This document shows positions 1 to 4,967 of a stretch of 8,137 bases of DNA, piece after piece (positions within the stretch are counted from its first letter, which is position 1; the number at the start of each line of letters is the position of its first letter). The notes below the pieces were generated by a model. That model had not been told where the DNA came from, did not search any database, and saw nothing but the letters and a program-made list of their open reading frames with translations. The translations under genes and the position numbers were made by a program. This DNA comes from Actinomycetes bacterium. GTDB lineage: Bacteria; Actinomycetota; Acidimicrobiia; Acidimicrobiales; Acidimicrobiaceae. The DNA is taken from positions 1-8,137 of the forward strand of contig JAJYGZ010000253.1 in NCBI GenBank assembly GCA_021790495.1, written 5' to 3'.

Positions 1-1123
1 CCTCGTCGGTGTCAATCTCGGTGTCAATCTCGGTGTCAATCTCGATCTCACCGATAGCTCCTTGGCTGGGAACAGCGGTAACAACCTCTCCTTCGAGATC
101 ATTAAAGACATATAGCGTTCTTGATGCCCTTGATTCAGCGTCAGCGGAGGAGTCGTCCAGACCACCCGAACTGTCGCCCGATGGGATGCCGATGGAGACA
201 TCGGCGGCGCCTGGCTCAAGCAGAAAGAGGGCCGAATCGGTATCAGATCGAGCGGTGGCGTCACCGGCAGTTGGATTGGCGGCGACATCGGGCTCAGACG
301 GCGCTCCATAAGAACCGTCGGGCGGAAATATGGCGCCGCCGTCATTCTTGTCCGAACCAAGCAGGAGGCCCGCTTCAGTATCGCCAGCCAAGGGCGGCTC
401 GCTTTGACTCAGCTCGCCAGCAAGACCGCCCACCGCCGCAAGAGCACTGTTTAGCAGTGCGGCAAGATTGTCTCGGCGCTCCTGCAGCGCAACCAGATCG
501 GCGCGCACCCGTACCGTGCGATTCCTAATCTCGTCATAAACTTGGGCCCGAATCGCCTTGGACTTTGCCACCATCTCGGCTGCCTCGCCCCTTGCCCGAT
601 CGACGATCGCCTCGGCTTCAGCATTGGCTGCGCCAAGCTCTGCTGCGAGACGATCCGCGACCTCGAAAGCTTCGCGCTCGAGCTCAGCTCGACGCTCGTC
701 GGCGACACGAGTCAGCTCGGCCTCAGTCTCTTCGCGCAGTTTTCTGACTTCCAAATCCACTTTTGCGATCAACTCAGACGAATAGGTCTCGGCACGCTTG
801 CGAATCGCGTCGGCTGCCTCAGTAGCGGATCGAAGCACGCCTGCGGCTTCTTCTCCCAAGATGGAGCTCACCGTAGCCGCGTCAAGCTTCGCCAGGTCTC
901 GCCGTGACTTAAGCCTGCCAAGTTCCTGCTCAAGATCATCGCGCGACTGCATCAGCTTCTCGATGGCATTATTCTTATCGACCAGCAACGCCGCGACTTG
1001 GGCGAGAAAGCGAGAGACTTCTTCGGTTCGAAATCCCCGACGCTGGATTGAAAACGTCTTCGAAATTATGTCATTCGCGGTAAGGTGCTCCCGCGATTGA
1101 TCTTGACTTCCAGAATCACTCAT
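1..1123 (-). CDS. DivIVA-domain coiled-coil protein with long acidic tail, C-terminus cut by window edge
   Basis: The frame reads from ATG at 1123-1121 without a stop for 374 codons and leaves the window. Residues 14-47 match the DivIVA N-terminal domain closely: LTANDIISKTF, then RRGF, then EEVSRFLAQV. DivIVA/Wag31 proteins bind curved membrane at poles and septa and recruit growth or division proteins. The position of the membrane-inserting Phe of Bacillus DivIVA is Arg28, a basic residue as in mycobacterial Wag31. Residues about 48-225 are rich in Ala, Glu and Arg and look like a continuous coiled coil. Residues about 226-374 look disordered, rich in Gly, Ser, Asp and Pro, and end in EIDT repeats. 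There is no clear Shine-Dalgarno. TAAGCT at 1137-1132 lies 8 nt before the ATG, so a leaderless transcript is possible. The upstream same-strand gene is 232 nt away. Family assignment is strong; whether it is the main DivIVA or a paralogue cannot be told. Confidence 0.9.
   Translation of the reverse strand, partial: MSDSGSQDQSREHLTANDIISKTFSIQRRGFRTEEVSRFLAQVAALLVDKNNAIEKLMQSRDDLEQELGRLKSRRDLAKLDAATVSSILGEEAAGVLRSATEAADAIRKRAETYSSELIAKVDLEVRKLREETEAELTRVADERRAELEREAFEVADRLAAELGAANAEAEAIVDRARGEAAEMVAKSKAIRAQVYDEIRNRTVRVRADLVALQERRDNLAALLNSALAAVGGLAGELSQSEPPLAGDTEAGLLLGSDKNDGGAIFPPDGSYGAPSEPDVAANPTAGDATARSDTDSALFLLEPGAADVSIGIPSGDSSGGLDDSSADAESRASRTLYVFNDLEGEVVTAVPSQGAIGEIEIDTEIDTEIDTDE
7..42 (-). 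repeat. 12-bp tandem repeat coding EIDT units
   Basis: Three perfect head-to-tail copies of the 12-mer cggtgtcaatct fill this stretch. Because the unit is a multiple of three, the repeat stays in frame in the DivIVA-type gene and adds Glu-Ile-Asp-Thr per copy at the end of the visible tail. The flanking codons (Gly-Glu-Ile before, Asp-Glu after) are similar, so more degenerate copies may lie beyond the window edge. Copy number of such repeats can vary between strains. Confidence 0.9.
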
Positions 1124-1256
1124 AAAAATAGAGCTTAAGCCACCAACGCTAACCCATGGCGCGCTTTATGAAGCTCTTTTGAATTGCCGAGGACCCGAGG
1201 CGACAGCCGCCGCAACGTTTTGCGATTCAAACAGAGCCGGGATCGCTTCGGTGAAC

Positions 1257-1309
1257 CGTCTCGCCAATGGGCGCTCGCGACGTCCCCAGCGCCATACGCT
1301 GGCGAGACG
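1257..1309. other. Strong bulged inverted repeat in the S16-protease/DivIVA gap
   Basis: Arms 1257-1266 (cgtctcgcca) and 1300-1309 (tggcgagacg) pair perfectly over 10 bp. Inside them 1267-1268 pair with 1294-1295, and 1270-1275 with 1288-1293, leaving bulges at 1269 and 1296-1299 and a 12-nt loop. A competing local hairpin, 1286-1291 (ccagcg) with 1297-1302 (cgctgg) and a 5-nt loop, uses the same bases, so the two folds exclude each other. GACGTCC occurs twice (1279-1285 and 1306-1312). The element starts about 47 nt after the minus-strand protease stop and lies upstream of the DivIVA-type gene. No T-run follows on either strand, so it is not a standard intrinsic terminator. It could be an mRNA 3' end structure, a leader element or a small RNA. 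Nothing else is recognisable in the 1124-1355 gap. Confidence 0.55.
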
Positions 1310-1355
1310 TCCATAGGTCAGACGAGATTTCCCACCACACCGGTCCTTCAGTTCC

Positions 1356-2384
1356 TCATCTTGGCAGCTTCAACGAGATCAACGAGTGGGCGACCAAATA
1401 ATCGATCGCCCCTCGCAGGCTTGAGACGCCGACGATCTTGAGGTTTTGCTCTTTCGCGCTTCGGGCAGCCCCGACCTCTTGCGGCGGCACGAGGAAAAGC
1501 GTCGCGCCATGCCGCCCAACGGCGATCGCCTTTTGGCGCACGCCTCCCACATCGCCCACGTTCCCGGCATAATCGATCGTTCCTGTCGCCGCGAATCGGG
1601 CCGAATGAGCGACGGTTATGACACCCATTGCTTGAAGAACACCCAGTGTAAAGGCGAGCCCCGCAGAAGGTCCACCGATCTCGCCGGTAGAAATCCGCAC
1701 CGGGACGCCAAGAGTGACGCTGTAGCCCTGTTGAAGCCCTACGCCCAGAACCATTCTCCCGTCGAGGTAATACTTGGTGGCGGTTATCTCGACCTTAACA
1801 GGCTTGCCCACGGACGCGCCTTCGCGCAGGATGGTAAGCCGAACCTTACTTGCCGCATCTCGAACGGCCGCGACCGCGCCCGCTACCGTCTTCACGGTTG
1901 CGCCATCAATTGCGACAATCAAATCTCCCGGCTTGAGACGCGAATCCGCCTTTGAAGTCACAGTTGCGATCGTCGCGCCGGGCGTCAGTGTGTAGGGGCG
2001 ATGCGCAAAGTTGTACGCCGCGAGCACGGCCGCGGTCTTAGAGTCGGCCATCTGACCAAGTTGCAGCTGAACCAGCTTCGAAGGACTCGACCCCCCGAAT
2101 ACATCGGCCGCTGGATAGATGCTGACGCTTGAGTCGAATTGATCCATCAGCCATGTAATCGGCGTTAGTTGCATCAGAATCACATCCGTCATGAGAATCG
2201 ACCCCTGAGAAGAGAGGTTCATCTCACCCGGAACCGCAATCTCGCCTCGAACCGCGATCGCGTCGCCGGGCGAGAAAGAGTAGCTCGATAAAGGAAGAAA
2301 CCCCAAAGTCGCCCCAATCGCCAATGTCACCAAGGCGATGACACCGATCCGAACTGCCTTATGAGATGCGCGCTGTGCGGCCAC
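1356..2384 (-). CDS. YlbL/SepM-type membrane-anchored PDZ + Lon (S16) serine protease
   Basis: This 342-residue protein starts at GTG 2384, 7 nt after a strong Shine-Dalgarno (AAAGGTGG at 2399-2392). Residues about 11-30 form one N-terminal membrane segment, placing the rest outside the membrane. A PDZ domain spans about 130-195 (SRLKPGDLIVAIDG). The C-terminal Lon-type protease domain has catalytic Ser240 in GEIGGPSAG and Lys285 in GGVRQKAIAVG; the 45-residue spacing fits the Lon Ser/Lys dyad. There is no AAA+ ATPase domain. The length is typical of the YlbL family. Relatives cleave membrane or extracellular substrates: SepM trims a competence pheromone in streptococci, and YlbL of Bacillus degrades a cell-division inhibitor after DNA damage. 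The substrate here is unknown. The mycobacterial homologue Rv3194c sits next to a zincin_2 gene; here a zincin_2 homologue lies about 4 kb away. Family assignment is very secure. Confidence 0.93.
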   Translation of the reverse strand: MAAQRASHKAVRIGVIALVTLAIGATLGFLPLSSYSFSPGDAIAVRGEIAVPGEMNLSSQGSILMTDVILMQLTPITWLMDQFDSSVSIYPAADVFGGSSPSKLVQLQLGQMADSKTAAVLAAYNFAHRPYTLTPGATIATVTSKADSRLKPGDLIVAIDGATVKTVAGAVAAVRDAASKVRLTILREGASVGKPVKVEITATKYYLDGRMVLGVGLQQGYSVTLGVPVRISTGEIGGPSAGLAFTLGVLQAMGVITVAHSARFAATGTIDYAGNVGDVGGVRQKAIAVGRHGATLFLVPPQEVGAARSAKEQNLKIVGVSSLRGAIDYLVAHSLISLKLPR

Positions 2385-2434
2385 CGCGAAACCACCTTTC
2401 GTTGGGGCAAACGGCCACGCGGTGTGCGCAGCGC
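2370..2434 (-). promoter_or_regulatory. Leader hairpin predicted to hide the S16-protease start codon
   Basis: In the minus-strand mRNA, 2424-2418 (CACCGCG) pairs perfectly with 2388-2382 (CGCGGTG), which contains the GTG start codon. Next to it 2434-2426 pairs with 2378-2370 in 8 of 9 positions, separated from the first stem by a small internal loop. The Shine-Dalgarno at 2399-2392 lies in the 29-nt apical loop. The structure therefore starts in the leader and ends in codon 5, which would make translation depend on melting or remodelling of the stem. The base pairing is read directly from the sequence; a regulatory role is inference. No known riboswitch or thermometer class is recognised. 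Confidence 0.5.
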
Positions 2435-2455
2435 TATGACTCGCGCTTTAGGCTT

Positions 2456-2485
2456 ATTTTAGGGCAAGTCGGCGAACCGCGTCAG
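2456..2485 (-). promoter_or_regulatory. Candidate sigma70-type promoter for the S16 protease
   Basis: On the minus strand CTGACG (2485-2480) and TAAAAT (2461-2456) are separated by 18 nt, which resembles TTGACA/TATAAT. Transcription would start near 2449 and give a leader of about 65 nt, long enough to contain the whole hairpin over the start codon. It is the best promoter-like pair in the 132-nt divergent gap (2385-2516). No equally good pair was found for the plus-strand HEAT gene. Confidence 0.4.
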
Positions 2486-2516
2486 TGCAGCGCCACGTCG
2501 AGGCGGGATACTCGAG

Positions 2517-3167
2517 ATGGCAGATCGAAAAGAAGAACTCCGGGCAAACCTCGTACCACTAACCGACGCTCAACTTGCTCGCCTCCATGACGTGGTCGTA
2601 GCTTCTTTTACCGGGGATTTTGACGCCGCACGAGGGGGATTTGACGATCTAAACGCGAGGATACGCGCAGCCGCCACCACTTCGATGTCTCGTCTTGGGA
2701 TATTAACCCCACAGCACTTGAATGACGCTCTTCGCGATAGCGAAGCCGAGGTACGATTGGCGGCAGTAAACGCCACTCTGGGCCTCGGCGCCTTCGAACT
2801 GAGACCGTTTCTTAGGCTGGAATCTGATCCGATGGTCCTCGAAGCGATCGTCTTCACCATCGGAGAAAAGCTCGAAGAAGGCGCCTACCCAGAACTGTGC
2901 CAAATCGCTTTGGATCACCCCGACGCGCTTTGTCGAGAGGCCGCAGTGGCCGCGATCGCAAACTTCCAGCGAGAAGACTCGCTGGAAGTGCTAGCAAAGG
3001 CATCCGGCGACAAGCCCGCGATTAGGCGGCGAGTCGCTATCGCACTCGCCGGTCTGGAAAGTGACCGCGCCACCGAATTGTTACAACAGCTAAGCAAAGA
3101 CCGGGACTGGCAAACCAGGCAAATCGCAGATGAGCTACTCGCCATCCAAAACGGCGAGATCGACTAG
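2517..3167 (+). CDS. HEAT-repeat protein
   Basis: This 216-residue protein starts at ATG 2517 behind a purine-rich AGGCGGGA (2501-2508). From about residue 40 it is built of paired helices with the HEAT pattern. The clearest repeats are DSEAEVRLAAVNATLGLG (74-91), DALCREAAVAAIANF (126-140), AIRRRVAIALAGLES (158-172) and DWQTRQIADELLAI (187-200). HEAT solenoids normally bind other proteins; no catalytic motif, signal peptide or membrane segment is visible, so it is probably a cytoplasmic scaffold or adaptor. It is divergent from the S16 protease and convergent with the MreB-like gene, and its TAG stop is followed directly by the complement of that gene's stop. It could also belong to the related PBS-lyase-type (phycobilisome lyase) HEAT families, which look alike at this level. 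The specific partner is unknown. Confidence 0.8.
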   Translation: MADRKEELRANLVPLTDAQLARLHDVVVASFTGDFDAARGGFDDLNARIRAAATTSMSRLGILTPQHLNDALRDSEAEVRLAAVNATLGLGAFELRPFLRLESDPMVLEAIVFTIGEKLEEGAYPELCQIALDHPDALCREAAVAAIANFQREDSLEVLAKASGDKPAIRRRVAIALAGLESDRATELLQQLSKDRDWQTRQIADELLAIQNGEID

Positions 3168-3170
3168 CTA
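3165..3170. other. Palindromic TAGCTA forming abutting stop codons of two convergent genes
   Basis: The six bases read TAG for the plus-strand HEAT gene (3165-3167) and TAG on the minus strand for the MreB-like gene (3170-3168). No intergenic base separates the two coding regions. Any terminator for either transcript must therefore lie within the opposite gene, and no obvious hairpin plus T-run is visible close by. Confidence 0.9.
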
Positions 3171-4166
3171 CTTAGGCACCGAGATTTGGCCAAGCACCCG
3201 GGCGGTGCCAAGAACCACCGCGCGCTCGACAATGATCGAACGCCGAACCGGAATGGCACATGCTGCCTGGAGGATCTCATCCAGACCCTTCGTGAGAGAA
3301 GCGCGACCGACTAAGGTCACCCCGGAACCGACCAGGTCGTTTGAAATCTCGGCCGGAGCGGCAGTTAGCGCCGAAACGATAGTCTCGAGCATCAGTTTGG
3401 CAGTTTCAGACGCGGCATCGTATATTTCAGCCGCCGTAATTGTCGCCTCAAGCTCGCCTCCGGTTTCGGAGTTTCGACCGACCACCCGCGCCGACAAATC
3501 TAGATGAGGGTTGGACAGGTCGAGCAACGAGAGCTTAAGCTCCTCAACGTCGGCATCAACCATCACCAAATTGTAGGCAGAACGTAGGTAATTCGAAATC
3601 GCGACGCCAATTGAGTCGCCGCCTACTAGCTCCCACGAGCTTGTTAGCGCTTCACCGAGCGCCATGACACCGGCGAAAGTCGTCTGGGCACCGATCGACG
3701 CAACCATGGCGCCGTACGGACCTTGAATATCCATCGAGGAGCCAACTGCCGCCGCCAGGAGAGAGTCAACAAATACTACGGAAGACGCACCAGCGCTGGT
3801 CATCGTCGATGCGACAACTCTTTTCTCTGCAGCTGTAAAAAATAATGGAGCAGAGACCCCTATCGAAGGCTTGGAGAATTTCCCGAATCCCATCTTCCGG
3901 AAAAGGATGCGAAAATATCTTTCCGCTATTGCCACGTCAGCCATGCGCCCATTCCGAAATGGGTGGATTACCTCGTGGTTGCCTTCAGCTCTTCCGAGCG
4001 CCGACGCCGCAGTCTCGCCGACTTCTATGACACGGCCCTTTTTTTGATCTATGAGCGCAAGATTTGGTTCCGCGACTACTTCTTCAGTCTCCGGATCGCA
4101 CCAGTAAATAGTGGAGCTGCCGAGATCGAGGGCGACCGACTTAGACAGCCTGATTCCTTTCGCCAT
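3168..4166 (-). CDS. MreB-like actin-fold protein with degenerate nucleotide site
   Basis: The 332-residue length is close to that of MreB (about 340). Family features in order are phosphate-1 loop ALDLGSST (12-19), VGETAASALGR (49-59), PFRNGRMAD (69-77), LAAAVGSS (137-144), VGGDS (181-185), EELKLSL (198-204) and KGLDEIL (283-289). Active-site positions differ from MreB. The catalytic Glu of the EP motif is Ser135; phosphate-2 DIGGGT reads SIGAQT (157-162); the second Asp of GGDxxD is Gly187; the adenosine loop GGGAL reads GRASL (277-281). MreB filaments guide lateral wall synthesis; this copy probably binds nucleotide weakly or not at all and may act as a scaffold or filament modifier. The start at ATG 4166 overlaps the upstream small gene by 26 nt and lacks its own good Shine-Dalgarno, suggesting translational coupling. 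DnaK or FtsA are poorer matches. Confidence 0.85.
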   Translation of the reverse strand: MAKGIRLSKSVALDLGSSTIYWCDPETEEVVAEPNLALIDQKKGRVIEVGETAASALGRAEGNHEVIHPFRNGRMADVAIAERYFRILFRKMGFGKFSKPSIGVSAPLFFTAAEKRVVASTMTSAGASSVVFVDSLLAAAVGSSMDIQGPYGAMVASIGAQTTFAGVMALGEALTSSWELVGGDSIGVAISNYLRSAYNLVMVDADVEELKLSLLDLSNPHLDLSARVVGRNSETGGELEATITAAEIYDAASETAKLMLETIVSALTAAPAEISNDLVGSGVTLVGRASLTKGLDEILQAACAIPVRRSIIVERAVVLGTARVLGQISVPK

Positions 4167-4326
4167 CTGGCCGAATAGCGCGCATACTGGACATGGCGCT
4201 GATACTGCGACTAAATGCGTCCACGCTCATCTCGGGAGCTTGAGGTCTTCGTTCCCGAAGCGCCATAAAAATACCGACGATAGCCACTATCGCACATGGG
4301 ATCACCCAATAGAGCAAGTTAGACAT
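4141..4326 (-). CDS. Small single-pass membrane protein (61 aa)
   Basis: The start chosen is ATG 4326, 5 nt after the moaE stop, because the longer reading from 4443 would lie wholly within moaE. GGGGAG at the end of moaE can serve as ribosome binding site. Residues about 4-22 (LLYWVIPCAIVAIVGIFMA) form a membrane helix, followed by a basic RERR stop-transfer patch, so the N-terminus is probably outside and the roughly 35-residue tail, with VDAFSRSISAMSSM, inside. The gene overlaps the start of the MreB-like gene by 26 nt and sits between two genes on the same strand, so co-expression is very likely. Function is unknown. One possibility is a membrane anchor or partner for the MreB-like protein; this is inferred only from position and topology. 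Confidence 0.7.
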   Translation of the reverse strand: MSNLLYWVIPCAIVAIVGIFMALRERRPQAPEMSVDAFSRSISAMSSMRAIRPDGERNQAV

Positions 4327-4331
4327 GGTAC

Positions 4332-4802
4332 CTACAACTCCCCGACACGCTTGATTTGACTGGCTCCAAGCGCCCAATCGCTGCCGCCCGCCCAGTGCTC
4401 TTTTTTCCAGATCGGTGAGGCCACCTTCAGCGTATCTATACAAAATCTAGCCGCTTCAAAGCCAGCGCCCCTATGCTCTGCCGAGACAACAACAAGAACT
4501 GTCGATTCGCCCAGGTCACACTTGCCAAGCCGATGATGAATCACGACTCGGCGAATACCGCCAAAACGCGAGAGGGCCTCTGCAGCAATCGAGGAGAACG
4601 AAGAAACCACTTGTTCCTCGTAGGCTTCGTACTCAAGAGCTACGACCCCGTCACGCCCTTCGGAATGGTCCCGCACGTCACCGGAGAATAGAACGAGGGC
4701 GCCAGCCCGCGGATCCTTAGCAAACGCTGTACAAGCTTGCGCGTCGAGCGGCTCTTCCTGCACTCGGCACCAAGTCGCTTCAGATACAAATTCGCTCGGC
4801 AT
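4332..4802 (-). CDS. moaE: Molybdopterin synthase catalytic subunit MoaE
   Basis: MoaE transfers sulfur carried as thiocarboxylate on MoaD to cyclic pyranopterin monophosphate, making molybdopterin in the cytoplasm. The protein has 156 residues, about the usual 150. Family motifs are GALVLFSGDVRDH (34-46), ALEYEAYEEQ (55-64), HHRLGKCDLGES (89-100), SAEHRGAGFEA (107-117), IDTLK (122-126) and PIWKKEHW (130-137). Arg44, His110-Arg111, Lys126 and Lys133 correspond to the anion- and substrate-binding residues of E. coli MoaE, so it should be active. ATG 4802 follows GGAGAGGAAG in the leader. moaD and the other moa genes are not in the window. It heads an apparent operon with the small membrane protein and the MreB-like gene, a functionally odd pairing. 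Confidence 0.93.
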   Translation of the reverse strand: MPSEFVSEATWCRVQEEPLDAQACTAFAKDPRAGALVLFSGDVRDHSEGRDGVVALEYEAYEEQVVSSFSSIAAEALSRFGGIRRVVIHHRLGKCDLGESTVLVVVSAEHRGAGFEAARFCIDTLKVASPIWKKEHWAGGSDWALGASQIKRVGEL

Positions 4803-4824
4803 CGGCGCGACTTCCTCTCCAACA

Positions 4825-4851
4825 AGGGATAGGCAATCCCTCAGTATCCTA
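4825..4851 (-). promoter_or_regulatory. Small inverted repeat and -10-like element upstream of moaE
   Basis: agggat (4825-4830) and atccct (4836-4841) form a perfect 6-bp inverted repeat with a 5-nt loop, about 23-39 nt upstream of the moaE start. Just beyond it TAGGAT (4851-4846 on the minus strand) resembles a -10 box, but no convincing -35 box is found at the right distance. If that -10 is real, the repeat would lie around the transcription start, where it could be a leader hairpin or operator. It does not resemble the long molybdenum-cofactor riboswitch. Confidence 0.25.
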
Positions 4852-4892
4852 GATTACCCTGACCGAGCACGCCCTTAGATGAATCTCAGCAA

Positions 4893-4904
4893 CGAACATG
4901 TTCG
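4893..4904. promoter_or_regulatory. Perfect 12-bp palindrome CGAACATGTTCG in the moaE/HtrA-like divergent gap
   Basis: The site lies in the 165-nt gap between the divergent moaE and HtrA-like genes, 91 nt from the moaE start and 63 nt from the plus-strand ATG. A perfect 12-bp palindrome in such a position is a reasonable operator candidate. It resembles the Gram-positive LexA box (CGAAC, four bases, GTTCG) but the half-sites are only two bases apart, so it is not a canonical LexA site. The regulator is unknown. Confidence 0.35.
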
Positions 4905-4953
4905 GGCTTGGTTCCACGGATAGGGGTGCCGTATTGAAGGCGGAATTTTTGAC

Positions 4954-4959
4954 TATCGT
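4954..4959 (+). promoter_or_regulatory. Possible -10 element giving a leaderless HtrA-like mRNA
   Basis: TATCGT fits the actinobacterial TANNNT -10 pattern and ends 8 nt before ATG 4968, the spacing expected when transcription starts at or next to the start codon. No Shine-Dalgarno is well placed for that ATG; the nearest purine stretch, GAAGGCGGAA (4936-4945), is over 20 nt away. A -35 box is not convincing (TTGAAG at 4934 is only 14 nt upstream), so this remains weak. Confidence 0.25.
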
Positions 4960-4967
4960 TGTGCGCT

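Noticed and set aside
121..907. Several plus-strand frames opposite the left part of the window.
   Set aside because: They are antisense shadows of the DivIVA-type gene, whose continuous minus-strand frame has clear domain similarity.
1022..1040. A tRNA T-arm-like stretch (ggttcgaaatcc).
   Set aside because: It lies inside the conserved DivIVA N-terminal coding region and no acceptor, D or anticodon arms can be built around it.
1135..1314. A 59-codon minus-strand reading frame in the gap upstream of the DivIVA-type gene.
   Set aside because: It has no Shine-Dalgarno, no recognisable motif, and overlaps the strong inverted repeat, so chance is the simpler explanation.
1522..2959. Three GCGATCGC octamers (1522, 2254, 2952), reminiscent of the cyanobacterial HIP1 repeat.
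   Set aside because: Each encodes Ala-Ile-Ala in a real gene in the same codon phase, so protein sequence and codon use explain them.
4327..4443. Longer 100-residue form of the small membrane protein starting at 4443.
   Set aside because: The added 39 codons lie almost wholly within moaE in another frame; ATG 4326 gives normal operon spacing and starts just before the membrane helix.
4893..4904. A canonical LexA/SOS box.
   Set aside because: The half-sites are two bases apart instead of four, so it does not fit the known consensus; kept only as a generic palindrome.
4959..4967. TTG start for the HtrA-like protein, three codons upstream of ATG 4968.
   Set aside because: It overlaps the -10-like element and its nearest purine stretch is about 14 nt away; the ATG is preferred, though the TTG is not excluded.
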